From Domibacillus enclensis (GTDB lineage Bacteria; Bacillota; Bacilli; Bacillales; Domibacillaceae): a stretch of 64,000 bases of DNA. Within the stretch, counting starts at the first letter, position 1; the number at the start of each line of letters is the position of its first letter. The stretch lies in contig NZ_FTLX01000003.1 in NCBI RefSeq assembly GCF_900156125.1, positions 62,001-126,000 on the forward strand. Direction: 5' to 3'. The notes below the pieces were generated by a model. That model had not been told where the DNA came from. It did not search any database and was given only the letters and a program-made list of their open reading frames with translations. Below, piece by piece: positions 41,546-49,977 of the stretch. Position numbers and translations under genes: made by a program.

Positions 41546-43292
41546 AATAAGCTGTTTCGGCTAATGATTCAGTTAGAAAGAATAGTCTTGATCCTGTGCC
41601 GTCCGGGTTAAAGTAAGCGAGCAGCCAGCCGTCTTTTTGTATCCATTCCCCGTTTTTCTTCTGCATCGCAACAGGCTCAAGAATGGTATGCTTATGAAGC
41701 TCTTTTTCGCGCAGCTTCAGTGAGGCAAAAGATTCACCAAGCAGTTCTGGGCTGTTCGCGAGCTTATTATACAATGCATTTTGAACATCCCCTGCTTCAG
41801 AATCCCACCATGGCTTGCGCGGCTTAAAGCGCTGGTTGTGCAGGTAATCATATTTCATAATGCTTTCTGCCTGATGTGCAGCATGCGGATAAGCCGACAG
41901 CAAAAAGGCATGAAGCCGCTTGAATAAATCTTCAAGCTGATGCCCGATTCTGCCCCAGCCCTGTTCCTCCCAATAAGCACCGAAGTCCTGGAAAAAGTCG
42001 AATGGAGACCGAGCAAGAAAGTGCACGATATAATCGATCGTTTCATCTGTGCGGTGATCGTTCCAATACTTTTCAAGCACATCCTCTGTTTGTTTAATCC
42101 GGATCACATCGTCAAACGGCAGAACCCGGTTTGACAGCATCTCGTACGGGGCTTGGTCCATGTATTCATAGCCATACTGGCGCGCACTGAGACGAAGGCC
42201 TGTACCGCGAAGCAGCTTTAAAAAGCCGAGCTGCATTTCTTCCGGACGCAGGGCAAACACATCATTAAATGTGTTGCGGAAGGAGGAGTAGTCTTCCTCT
42301 GGCAAGCCGGCGATCAAGTCTAAATGCTGATCGATTTTGCCGCCGTCCTTCACCATCGTGACCGTTCGAACAAGCTTATCCCAGTTTTGCTTTCGCTGCA
42401 CCAGCTCATTCACGCCATCATTCGTGGACTGAACGCCGATTTCAAACCGGAACAAACCGGCTGGTGCGTTCTCATTTAAAAATTGAATAACTTCAGGGCG
42501 CATAATATCGCCTGTTATTTCAAATTGAAACACGGTGCCGGGAACATGCTCGTCAATTAAAAATTGAAACATCTCCATCGCATAGCTGCGGCTAATATTA
42601 AACGTGCGATCCACAAATTTAATCGTTTTGGCTCCGTTGTTCATCAAGTAGCGAATATCTTCCTTTACTTTTTCGCGGTCAAAATAACGGACGCCTGTTT
42701 CAATGGAAGACAAGCAAAACTGGCAGCGGAACGGGCAGCCCCGGCTCGTTTCAATATACGTAATTCGTTTGCCGAGTGAATCCCGGTCTTCCGGAAATCG
42801 AAACGGGGAAGGCATATCACGCAGATCAATTTTATTTGTTTGCGGACGGATTTCCTGCTTGCCATTCTCTCTGTACGCTATACCCGGAACAGAAGAGAAG
42901 TCCTGTTCTCCTGACAATTGATCGAGCAGCATACGAAATGTTTTTTCGCCTTCTCCTATAACGATAAAGTCTACGTCCTGCAAGCGTTCAAGCCAGTAAG
43001 GCACATCATATGTGACTTCAGGGCCGCCAAAGATAATGGTGCACTCAGGCAGTACTTTTTTCAGCATGCCGGCTACCCGAATCGATTCCTCGATATTCCA
43101 GATGTAGCAGCTGAATCCGACCACATCAGGCTTTTGGCTGTACAGGTCCGATACAATGTTCATCACCGGGTCTTTGATCGTATATTCGGCAATTCGAATG
43201 TTGTACGCATCCTCGCAATACGATTTTAAATAGCGGATGGCGAGATTCGTATGGATGTATTTTGCATTTAATGTGCAAACAGTAATATTCAC
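41544..43292 (-). CDS. B12-binding-domain radical SAM protein
   Basis: A 582-residue protein: an N-terminal cobalamin-binding-like domain (about 1-140; PDVVGFSCYIWNIEESIRVAGMLKKVLP, IIFGGPEVTYD, VDFIVIGEGEKTF), a radical SAM core with the 4Fe-4S motif CPFRCQFC (C-x3-C-x2-C) near 190 and EIGVQSTNDGVNE, and a long C-terminal DUF4080-type region. The reaction is unknown. The DxHxxG cobalamin-ligand motif is not evident, so B12 binding is uncertain. It overlaps the acyltransferase gene by 4 nt and is the second gene of that transcript. Confidence 0.88.
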   Translation of the reverse strand: MNITVCTLNAKYIHTNLAIRYLKSYCEDAYNIRIAEYTIKDPVMNIVSDLYSQKPDVVGFSCYIWNIEESIRVAGMLKKVLPECTIIFGGPEVTYDVPYWLERLQDVDFIVIGEGEKTFRMLLDQLSGEQDFSSVPGIAYRENGKQEIRPQTNKIDLRDMPSPFRFPEDRDSLGKRITYIETSRGCPFRCQFCLSSIETGVRYFDREKVKEDIRYLMNNGAKTIKFVDRTFNISRSYAMEMFQFLIDEHVPGTVFQFEITGDIMRPEVIQFLNENAPAGLFRFEIGVQSTNDGVNELVQRKQNWDKLVRTVTMVKDGGKIDQHLDLIAGLPEEDYSSFRNTFNDVFALRPEEMQLGFLKLLRGTGLRLSARQYGYEYMDQAPYEMLSNRVLPFDDVIRIKQTEDVLEKYWNDHRTDETIDYIVHFLARSPFDFFQDFGAYWEEQGWGRIGHQLEDLFKRLHAFLLSAYPHAAHQAESIMKYDYLHNQRFKPRKPWWDSEAGDVQNALYNKLANSPELLGESFASLKLREKELHKHTILEPVAMQKKNGEWIQKDGWLLAYFNPDGTGSRLFFLTESLAETAY

Positions 43293-44290
43293 GATTTCTT
43301 CTCCTTTTTTGTTAAAAAGCCAGGCCTTTTCTGTTCAAGGAATGGCCGGAACAGAGCAGCGGTCAGCGGTGAAGCTAAAATGAGTGTTAACACAACCGCC
43401 GTTATAAACAGAACAAACAGCGAAGGGGGCAGCTCGAGTGTATCCACACGGCGCGACGACTGAACAAAAAAGCCATGCAGCAGGTATACATATAACGTGT
43501 TTCGTCCCCACGACGTAAAGAAAAATGGCTTTCTTGGCACGAACGACAAACAAAATGCAATCATGATCACATTCAATGCATACACAAGCAGCCGGTACGT
43601 CAATCCTTCTGCCGCTCCCGCTTCGAGTGCAGCGTAGGACTTTGATCCGAATAGCCATTCAATTTGAAGATGGGTGTGATCGTAAAAATAAACGAACAGA
43701 ATGACCGCTGCGACAAGCAGGGGCAGTCTGACGGACAGCTTGAATAACGGCTGAAACCATTCTTTTTTTACGTAATATCCGGCTAGAAAGAACGGGAAAA
43801 ATACAAATGTCCGGCCGATGCTCAGCACAGTGAGCGACTCGGTAACCAGCCCGATCAAAAAACCAGCGGCAAGAGCAAGCAGCATAGCAGGGAGCGGCTT
43901 CAGCCACTTTACCGCGCCGAGCAGCAGGACATGCCAGAAAAACAAGCTGATTAAAAACCAGAGTGACCATTCCGGTATGAGCAGGCTGACGGAAGGGGCA
44001 TCCTCGTGTTCAATCCAATAATAAAAAACAGCGTAAATAACCTGGAAGATCACGAGGGGAATCAGCAGCTTGCCGGCTGTTTTTTTTATGTAGCCGGGGC
44101 GCATAATTCCTTTGGCAAAAAAACCGGAAATGAAAATAAACGCCGGCATATGAAACGAATAAATCGTCATATATAACGCATAGATCGTCGGATTGTCATA
44201 AACATATGGCCTCATTAAATGGCCGAATACGACCAGAAAAATAAGAAAAAACCGTACATTATCAAAATATTCATCACGCTTTTTCATCAT
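43289..44290 (-). CDS. Membrane acyltransferase (acyltransferase 3 family)
   Basis: A 333-residue polytopic protein with about ten helices. Family 3 acyltransferase marks are the N-terminal YFDNVRFFLIFLVVFGHLMRPY (with the conserved His), FHMPAFIFISGFFAK and the C-terminal WGRNTLYVYLLHGF. It probably moves acetyl groups onto an extracellular sugar or polymer; B. subtilis YkrP is a likely relative. ATG 44290 follows AGGTGATGG. It is translationally coupled to the radical SAM gene, but I see no obvious functional link. Confidence 0.85.
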   Translation of the reverse strand: MMKKRDEYFDNVRFFLIFLVVFGHLMRPYVYDNPTIYALYMTIYSFHMPAFIFISGFFAKGIMRPGYIKKTAGKLLIPLVIFQVIYAVFYYWIEHEDAPSVSLLIPEWSLWFLISLFFWHVLLLGAVKWLKPLPAMLLALAAGFLIGLVTESLTVLSIGRTFVFFPFFLAGYYVKKEWFQPLFKLSVRLPLLVAAVILFVYFYDHTHLQIEWLFGSKSYAALEAGAAEGLTYRLLVYALNVIMIAFCLSFVPRKPFFFTSWGRNTLYVYLLHGFFVQSSRRVDTLELPPSLFVLFITAVVLTLILASPLTAALFRPFLEQKRPGFLTKKEKKS

Positions 44291-44460
44291 CCATCACCTG
44301 TACAATAGGATAAACACATGACGCTATTATACACGACGGTGATAAGAAATCGAGTGAAAACTAAAAGCAGAAAAAAGAAAAGAACAGTTAGCACTTTAAA
44401 AATGGAAAGAAAATGTGTAACGTATAGTGAGAAAAAATGAATTAGACAGGGGAATAAAAA

Positions 44461-44898
44461 ATGAGCGACAGCCAATCATCCTTAAAGTTATTTATCGTGC
44501 TTTCACGTGCTTATAAAGTGGTCAATGAACAAGTCAACGCGTCCATCCAAAAATCGGGGCTGAATCCAACTGAATTTGCTGTTTTAGAACTGTTGTATCA
44601 TAAAGGACCACAGCCGCTTCAGCATATTGGCGGCAAGATTTTGCTGGCGAGCGGAAGCATTACGTACGTTGTTGATAAATTGGAAAAAAAGAACCTGCTC
44701 AAGCGCGTGTCCTGTCCGACAGACCGGCGCATTACACACGCATCGATTACAGAAGAAGGGACTGAGCTCATCGAACGCCTTTTCCCGGATCATGAGCAAA
44801 ATATTCACGAGCTGATCAGTGTACTGTCAGAGGAAGAAGTAGAGCAGGCGACAGCTATTTTAAAAAAACTCGGCCTTTCTATTAAAAATCTATCATAA
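44461..44898 (+). CDS. MarR-family regulator (MhqR/YkvE-like)
   Basis: A 145-residue MarR-type winged-helix repressor with dimerisation helices at both ends and the wing/recognition region LQHIGGKILLASGSITYVVDKLEKKNLLKRVSCPTDRRITHASITEEG. The DRR wing is conserved. The size and sequence resemble B. subtilis MhqR (YkvE), the quinone-sensing repressor; the pair of dioxygenase/azoreductase genes it controls there is not next to it here. A single Cys (in KRVSCPTDRR) lies in the wing. ATG 44461 follows AGGGGAATAAAA. Confidence 0.88.
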   Translation: MSDSQSSLKLFIVLSRAYKVVNEQVNASIQKSGLNPTEFAVLELLYHKGPQPLQHIGGKILLASGSITYVVDKLEKKNLLKRVSCPTDRRITHASITEEGTELIERLFPDHEQNIHELISVLSEEEVEQATAILKKLGLSIKNLS

Positions 44899-44964
44899 GC
44901 TTTTTTGCTCAATCTGAGTTTTGTATGGTAAAATAACTCGGATTGATGAAAGGGGCTTTACAAA

Positions 44965-45573
44965 ATGGCTTTATGGAAAGACGGGCGTTTCATTCTCGGG
45001 GTTGCTGCCGCTTATATTCTTTTATATGTAACCTTCCTGGACAAAGATATTTTCTGGTATATTTACACGGCAGCTTCCTTGTTTTTTATAAGTATTTCGA
45101 TTGTCAGTGAATCGATTGACGATCAGCAGAATACCAATCGTTTTATGCTGTATGGCGTGGCTTCAGGTGTGGTGTTATACGCATTATTTGCAGCAGGCTA
45201 CGCGCTTTTAAAGCTGCTGCCTGTTTCGGCCGAAGAGCACGTTTCTTCTATCTATGCGCTTTTCAGCCCCGTTTTTATATGGCATTATATTGTGCTTGTG
45301 CTCATTATTATTCCGGGTGAAGAACTGTTTTTCCGAGGATTTATTCAAAAAAGACTGACTCATTATATGAATCAATGGATCGCGATGCTTCTTGCAGCCC
45401 TGTTTTACGCATCCATTTATATCTTTTCAGGTGAATGGCTCTGGATGGCAGCGGCTCTCGTCGGAGGTCTTTTCTGGGGAACGCTGTACATATGGCGGAA
45501 AAGCATTCCGCTGCTGATCATTTCCCACTTGATCTTTGACCTGCTGTTTATCGTCTTTTTCCCGTTGGCTTAA
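44965..45573 (+). CDS. CPBP-family intramembrane metalloprotease
   Basis: A 202-residue membrane protein with six to seven helices and the CPBP (Abi/CAAX protease-like) motifs: EELFFRGFIQKRL (EExxxR), the FYASIYIFSG region where a metal His is usual, and HLIFDLL near the C-terminus. The second motif lacks the expected His (FYASIYI instead of FxxxH), so catalytic activity is uncertain. ATG 44965 follows GAAAGGGGC. Function is unknown; some relatives process peptides or bacteriocins. Confidence 0.82.
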   Translation: MALWKDGRFILGVAAAYILLYVTFLDKDIFWYIYTAASLFFISISIVSESIDDQQNTNRFMLYGVASGVVLYALFAAGYALLKLLPVSAEEHVSSIYALFSPVFIWHYIVLVLIIIPGEELFFRGFIQKRLTHYMNQWIAMLLAALFYASIYIFSGEWLWMAAALVGGLFWGTLYIWRKSIPLLIISHLIFDLLFIVFFPLA

Positions 45574-45593
45574 CAATAGACATATTCAACGAA

Positions 45594-45624
45594 GGCGCAA
45601 TTCAAAAAGAATTGCGTTTTTTTT
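45594..45624 (+). terminator. Intrinsic terminator
   Basis: CGCAATTC - AAAAA - GAATTGCG, then T8. The stem core is the same as that of the first hairpin after the encapsulin operon (13713-13733). Confidence 0.9.
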
Positions 45625-45638
45625 GTTGAGCAAAATAG

Positions 45639-45667
45639 TTGAAAGTCAGGAAAGGTCAAAGTATAAT
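45639..45667 (+). promoter_or_regulatory. Sigma-A promoter of clpE
   Basis: TTGAAA (45639-45644), 17-bp spacer, TATAAT (45662-45667). Confidence 0.75.
45644..45660 (+). promoter_or_regulatory. CtsR box 1
   Basis: AGTCAGG-AAA-GGTCAAA fits the CtsR heptad repeat (RGTCAAAnAnRGTCAAA) with small mismatches and covers the promoter spacer. Confidence 0.7.
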
Positions 45668-45675
45668 CAGATTAT

Positions 45676-45698
45676 AGTCAAAGATAGTCAAAGTCAAA
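45676..45698 (+). promoter_or_regulatory. CtsR box 2 with extra half site
   Basis: AGTCAAA-GAT-AGTCAAA is a perfect CtsR heptad pair just downstream of the -10, followed at once by another GTCAAA. Repressor here would block clearance of the clpE promoter. Confidence 0.92.
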
Positions 45699-45716
45699 TC
45701 AAAGGGGATGACGTGG

Positions 45717-47855
45717 ATGAAATGTCAAAAATGCCAGCAGCATGAAGCGAATGTGCAGATGAGTGTCCGGGTCAATGGACAGTCTAATCAATATTACTTG
45801 TGTGATGAATGTTTTCAAAAAGAAAAACAAGCCGTTGGAGGAATGAAGATGAACTTTCAATCATTTGGCTTTCCGTTTGATGAATTGATGAAGCAAATGC
45901 AGGCCGGACAGCCGCAGCAATCGATGAAGCAGGCACCCCCAGCAGAAGCGGACCGCGGAGGCGGAGGTATTCTGGATCAATATGGCCGGAACCTGTCTTC
46001 GTTAGCCCGTGCGGGATTAATCGATCCGGTGATCGGCCGTGATAAAGAAGTGAGCCGAGTCATTGAAATATTAAATAGAAGAAATAAAAACAATCCGGTT
46101 TTAATTGGCGAGCCGGGTGTCGGAAAAACAGCAATCGCAGAAGGCCTTGCGAGCTGCATTGCAGAAGGGCGTGTACCGAACAAGCTGTTAAATAAGGAAG
46201 TATTTGTATTAGATGTGGCCTCTCTCGTTGCCGGTACCGGTGTAAGAGGGCAATTTGAAGAGCGGGTAAAACAGGTGATTTCAGAAGTGAAAGAGCGGAA
46301 AAACGTGCTTCTTTTTATTGATGAAATCCACCAGCTGGTCGGCGCAGGCTCGGCAGAGGGCTCGATGGATGCAGGCAATATATTAAAGCCAGCCCTTGCA
46401 AGAGGCGAATTGCAGCTGATTGGCGCCACGACGCTGAAAGAATACCGTCAAATTGAAAAAGATGCCGCACTCGAACGCCGTTTTCAGCCGGTTCAGGTAG
46501 CCGAACCAACTGTTGAGGAAACGGTGAAGATTTTAAAGGGTCTTCAAAAGCACTACGAAGACTACCATCAAGTATCCTATACAGATGAAGCCATTAACGC
46601 ATGTGCGAGCCTTTCCCATCGTTACATTCAAGACCGGTTTTTGCCGGATAAAGCGATTGATCTGCTCGATGAATCCGGTTCGAAGATGAACCTGACAATT
46701 GATCACACAGATACCGCTTCGCTGCAGGAACAGCTTTCAAACGTGATGAAGCAAAAAGAAGCGGCCTTGAAAAAAGAAGCATATGAAGAAGCCGCAAAAT
46801 GGCGCGATGAAGAAGCTGCGCTTGAGCAGCAATTGGCAAAAGGAGAATCCTCAGCTTCTCACACGCCGGAAGTAACAGCAGAATTGATTCATTCGTTAAT
46901 TGAAAGCAAAACCGGTATTCCTGTTGGAAAGCTTCAGCAAAATGAGCAGGAAAAAATCAAGCACCTGGAGGCTCATTTAACAGGGAAGGTCATTGGCCAG
47001 GAAGCCGCAGTGCAAAAAGTGGCTAAAGCTGTTCGCCGCAGCCGGGCTGGATTAAAAGCAAAAAACCGCCCGATCGGCTCGTTTTTATTTGTTGGACCAA
47101 CAGGCGTCGGGAAAACAGAATTAACGAAAGCGCTGGCTGAAGAGCTGTTCGGCTCGAAGGAAGCGCTCGTGCGTCTCGACATGAGTGAGTTTATGGAAAA
47201 GCACAGTGTATCAAAGCTTATTGGGTCACCTCCGGGCTACGTTGGATTTGAAGAAGCCGGGCAGCTGACAGAAAAAGTGCGGCGCAATCCGTACAGCATC
47301 ATTTTGCTGGATGAAATCGAAAAAGCGCATCCGGACGTTCAGCACATGTTCCTGCAAATCATGGAAGATGGCCGTCTGACTGACAGCCAGGGGCGTACAG
47401 TAAGCTTTAAGGAAACAGTGATTATTATGACGAGCAATGCAGGTGCCGGCAGAAAGAATGTAACGGTTGGGTTTGACAAACGGTCAGAAGAATCTTCGAC
47501 AGGCATCCTTGAGTCATTAGCCGATTATTTTAAACCGGAATTTTTAAACCGTTTTGATTCGATTATTGAGTTTGATGCTCTTGGCAAGGAGCAGCTCGTA
47601 CACATTGTGGATTTAATGATGGAGGAATTGAATGACATGATGGCCGAACAGGACTTGTCGATTGAGGTGCAGAAAGAGGTGAAAGATAAGTTAGCTGAGC
47701 TTGGCTACAGCCCGCAATTTGGTGCGCGTCCACTTCGCCGCGTGATCCAGGAGCGGATCGAAGACAGCATTGCTGACTTGATCCTGGACCATCCACATGC
47801 AAAGCGCTTTGAAGCAGTGCTTGAAGAAGATAATATTAAGATTAAAGCGATGTAA
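45717..47855 (+). CDS. clpE: ClpE, Clp protease ATP-binding subunit
   Basis: A 712-residue HSP100 unfoldase that feeds ClpP. An N-terminal zinc finger (Cys3, Cys6, Cys29, Cys32) marks ClpE instead of ClpC; then AAA-1 with GEPGVGKT (131-138) and [14 protein letters not shown], a UVR region (about 335-375), AAA-2 with GPTGVGKT (460-467) and [12 protein letters not shown], and a C-terminal D2-small domain ([12 protein letters not shown]). A VGF tripeptide in [10 protein letters not shown] is in place for ClpP docking. ATG 45717 is 9 nt from AAAGGGG. CtsR boxes show heat/protein-stress control. It is followed by a strong terminator. Confidence 0.96.
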   Translation: MKCQKCQQHEANVQMSVRVNGQSNQYYLCDECFQKEKQAVGGMKMNFQSFGFPFDELMKQMQAGQPQQSMKQAPPAEADRGGGGILDQYGRNLSSLARAGLIDPVIGRDKEVSRVIEILNRRNKNNPVLIGEPGVGKTAIAEGLASCIAEGRVPNKLLNKEVFVLDVASLVAGTGVRGQFEERVKQVISEVKERKNVLLFIDEIHQLVGAGSAEGSMDAGNILKPALARGELQLIGATTLKEYRQIEKDAALERRFQPVQVAEPTVEETVKILKGLQKHYEDYHQVSYTDEAINACASLSHRYIQDRFLPDKAIDLLDESGSKMNLTIDHTDTASLQEQLSNVMKQKEAALKKEAYEEAAKWRDEEAALEQQLAKGESSASHTPEVTAELIHSLIESKTGIPVGKLQQNEQEKIKHLEAHLTGKVIGQEAAVQKVAKAVRRSRAGLKAKNRPIGSFLFVGPTGVGKTELTKALAEELFGSKEALVRLDMSEFMEKHSVSKLIGSPPGYVGFEEAGQLTEKVRRNPYSIILLDEIEKAHPDVQHMFLQIMEDGRLTDSQGRTVSFKETVIIMTSNAGAGRKNVTVGFDKRSEESSTGILESLADYFKPEFLNRFDSIIEFDALGKEQLVHIVDLMMEELNDMMAEQDLSIEVQKEVKDKLAELGYSPQFGARPLRRVIQERIEDSIADLILDHPHAKRFEAVLEEDNIKIKAM

Positions 47856-47860
47856 CGAAC

Positions 47861-47897
47861 AAAAAAAAGAGCGGATATTGCGTCCGCTCTTTTTTTT
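47861..47897. terminator. Bidirectional terminator
   Basis: AAAAAGAGCGGA pairs with TCCGCTCTTTTT, with T-runs on both strands, between clpE and the convergent small gene. Confidence 0.92.
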
Positions 47898-48076
47898 CAT
47901 GAATAGACGATGATATAGTTTTTATGGTTAACAACCGTTTTTTCTTCTAATTCAAGCTCTTCGAAATCCTCCATAATGGTGAGATCAACGATAACGGAGT
48001 TTTCATTTACTTTTTCGACGATCCCGCGAAGACCGTCTCTAAATTCGATAATGTTGCCGACTTCTGCTTTTGTCAT
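47897..48076 (-). CDS. ykvS: DUF2187-family small protein (YkvS)
   Basis: A 59-residue protein, begins MTKAEVGNIIEFRDGLRG and contains VEKVNENSVIVDLTIMEDF and TVVNHKNYIIV, recognised as the DUF2187/YkvS family, a small beta-barrel-like fold of unknown function. ATG 48076 has AAAGGAGCG upstream and the stop lies in the bidirectional terminator. The region shares gene content with the B. subtilis ykv segment (clpE, ykvS, then pts genes). Confidence 0.88.
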   Translation of the reverse strand: MTKAEVGNIIEFRDGLRGIVEKVNENSVIVDLTIMEDFEELELEEKTVVNHKNYIIVYS

Positions 48077-48249
48077 CTATTTCGCTCCTTTTCGACAATT
48101 GACGATACCATTTTTGCTCGTTTTCTTTTATAATAAAAGACGTCAGCGAAAGGTATTAAAATAGATTTTGCCTTATTTTTTGAAAATAGTAAAGGATTTT
48201 ACACTGTGTTGTGTTAATTTTTTGACTATTTTGATAGGAGGATGGTAGA

Positions 48250-48444
48250 TTGACGTCCGAACAAGCTGTTCAAACAATCGAAGCCCTTCGTACAGGGGCT
48301 GAGACACGGGTGAAAGTTCAAAAAGAAGACTTTCTGGTTTTCCGGCAGGAACTCATTATACAGCCTGATTTCAAACAGTTCCGTGGAATCGCCAGGCACG
48401 GAGGCAATACTGAATACGAATATATGCAAACACCCAGAAGCTGA
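48250..48444 (+). CDS. Small protein of unknown function (64 aa)
   Basis: A 64-residue protein that I do not assign to a family with confidence. Visible pattern: a charged N-terminal helix (SEQAVQTIEALRTG), KVQKEDFLVFRQELIIQPDFKQFRGIARHGG, and a Tyr-rich tail. TTG 48250 follows AGGAGG at 9 nt, and the stop lies 11 nt before the SDR gene start, so the two are probably one operon. Short proteins with a similar DFKxFRGIA pattern occur in Bacillus, as far as I recall, without a known role. Confidence 0.65.
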   Translation: MTSEQAVQTIEALRTGAETRVKVQKEDFLVFRQELIIQPDFKQFRGIARHGGNTEYEYMQTPRS

Positions 48445-48455
48445 GGAGTGAGAAT

Positions 48456-49193
48456 ATGTTTGAAGGAAAAACAGTCATTGTCACTGGAGGAGCAAAAGGG
48501 ATAGGAAGAGCAGTTGCACGGGCTTTTGCGCAAAAAGGTGCCATTACGTTTATTTTAGATACAGACGAAAAAGCGGGAAAAGCAGCTGTCCTGGAATGGG
48601 AAGCAGAAGGGCTTGAAACGGCTTTTTACAAGGCGGATGTAGCAAATATAGAAGAAGTAGCGTCTATTTTTGCTCAAATAGTTGAAAAATGCGGTGAAAT
48701 TGATATTCTTATTAATAATGCAGGCGTTTCTTCATTTGGCTCTATCTGGGACATAAAAGTAAGTGACTGGGACAAAATAATGACCACCAATGCAGCAAGT
48801 GTTTTATTTCACTCTCGTGAAGCGGCAAAGTATATGAAAAAAGGCAGTGCAATCGTGAATTTGTGCTCGACCCGTCAAAGCATGTCTGAAGCCAACACTG
48901 AATTGTACTCAGCGTCTAAAGGCGCTATCTATTCGTTGACTCACGCGCTTTCCATCACATTAAGCGAAAAAGGAATTCGTGTGAACAGCATTAGTCCGGG
49001 CTGGATTGAAACAGGGGATTATGACGGGCTGCGTCCGGAAGACCATGAGCAGCATCCGGCTGGCCGGGTTGGCAAACCGGATGATATTGCAAAAGCTTGT
49101 TTATATCTGGCTGATCCGGATAATTCATTTGTAACAGGTGAAAACCTGGTCATTGATGGCGGCATGACCCGTAAAATGATTTACCGGCCTTGA
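48456..49193 (+). CDS. Short-chain dehydrogenase/reductase
   Basis: A 245-residue classical SDR: cofactor motif TGGAKGIG (about 9-16), NNAGVSSFG, catalytic Ser in NLCSTRQSMSE, YSASK (Tyr/Lys pair) and SPGWIETG. FILDTDEKA after the second strand, with an acidic residue, favours NAD over NADP. The substrate is unknown. ATG 48456 follows GAGGAGTGAG. Its last 13 nt overlap the convergent PilZ gene. Confidence 0.9.
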   Translation: MFEGKTVIVTGGAKGIGRAVARAFAQKGAITFILDTDEKAGKAAVLEWEAEGLETAFYKADVANIEEVASIFAQIVEKCGEIDILINNAGVSSFGSIWDIKVSDWDKIMTTNAASVLFHSREAAKYMKKGSAIVNLCSTRQSMSEANTELYSASKGAIYSLTHALSITLSEKGIRVNSISPGWIETGDYDGLRPEDHEQHPAGRVGKPDDIAKACLYLADPDNSFVTGENLVIDGGMTRKMIYRP

Positions 49194-49567
49194 CTTTTTT
49201 GTTTCTTCAGCTGTTCTTTTGTGTACACTTTTAAGGAAGAAACAATTTGATCACGCAATGCACTGCTGCCGTCACTTTGCACACCGTATTCAAACGATCC
49301 GCCGGCGTTGCGTTTACGAATCAGCTGTCCGGTGAAGTGAATGAGAGTGCCAGCCAGCTGAAAGGAAAAGATGAGAATAAACTCGTCTTTCAGCTCTATA
49401 TCCGTTTTTGAAGCGGCTCTCATTCCATTTGGGCTAATATCCAGAATGTACGCGTCGAATGTTTGGATTTTTACTTTCGTGTCGTTTATATACTGATATA
49501 CTTCGCATATAGCGGGAATCGACTCAGGAAAAACGTAGCGGAAAGCTTCCTGTCTTTTATAATACAT
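49181..49567 (-). CDS. PilZ-domain protein
   Basis: A 128-residue single-domain protein that resembles PilZ, the c-di-GMP receptor fold: RQEAFRYVFPESIPAIC as the N-terminal switch (RxxxR is replaced here by RQEAFR), then AYILDISPNGMRAAS corresponding to the D-x-S-x-x-G motif. Beta strands follow (FILIFSFQLAGTLIHFTGQLIRK). Both signature motifs are present, the first in altered form. It probably responds to c-di-GMP, as YkuI at the window end may too. ATG 49567 follows AAGGGAG. It is convergent with, and overlaps, the SDR gene by 13 nt. Confidence 0.8.
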   Translation of the reverse strand: MYYKRQEAFRYVFPESIPAICEVYQYINDTKVKIQTFDAYILDISPNGMRAASKTDIELKDEFILIFSFQLAGTLIHFTGQLIRKRNAGGSFEYGVQSDGSSALRDQIVSSLKVYTKEQLKKQKSQGR

Positions 49568-49648
49568 GATAAAATCTCCCTTGTTTTGTCTATATTTGTC
49601 TATTCTAAAAGATTCATGCAGGAAGAGCAATACAAGAAAGCTCGATCA

Positions 49649-49677
49649 TTGAGGGAAATTGAATTTAGTGCTATTCT
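49649..49677 (+). promoter_or_regulatory. Sigma-A promoter of ptsHI
   Basis: TTGAGG (49649-49654), 17-bp spacer, TATTCT (49672-49677), 34 bp before the ptsH start. Confidence 0.5.
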
Positions 49678-49710
49678 CTATGAAGAAAATGATGAAGGAG
49701 AGACAATATA

Positions 49711-49977
49711 ATGTCGAAAAAAACATTTACCGTAACAGCCGATACAGGAATCCATGCACGTCCCGCTACACTGCTTGTACAGGCAGCCAGCAAATATTCA
49801 AGTGATGTGAACCTTGAATTTAACGGGAAAAAAGTGAACTTAAAATCAATCATGGGCGTTATGTCACTAGGAATCGGCAAAGGGGCTGAAATTGTCATTT
49901 CTGCTGATGGCAATGATGAGGAAGCAGCGATTAATGCAATTGACACATTGCTGAAAAGCGAAGGGCTGGCAAACTGA
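49711..49977 (+). CDS. ptsH: Phosphocarrier protein HPr
   Basis: An 88-residue HPr. His15 (in [10 protein letters not shown]) accepts phosphate from enzyme I, and Ser46 (in [10 protein letters not shown]) is the HPr kinase site that leads to CcpA catabolite repression in Firmicutes. GAAGGAGAG precedes ATG 49711. The stop overlaps the ptsI start (TGATG). No ptsG lies upstream, unlike the ptsGHI order in B. subtilis. Confidence 0.97.
   Translation: MSKKTFTVTADTGIHARPATLLVQAASKYSSDVNLEFNGKKVNLKSIMGVMSLGIGKGAEIVISADGNDEEAAINAIDTLLKSEGLAN

Noticed and set aside
49463-49711. 82-codon plus-strand frame before ptsH
   Set aside because: It runs antisense through the PilZ gene start and across the ptsH promoter, with no ribosome site.
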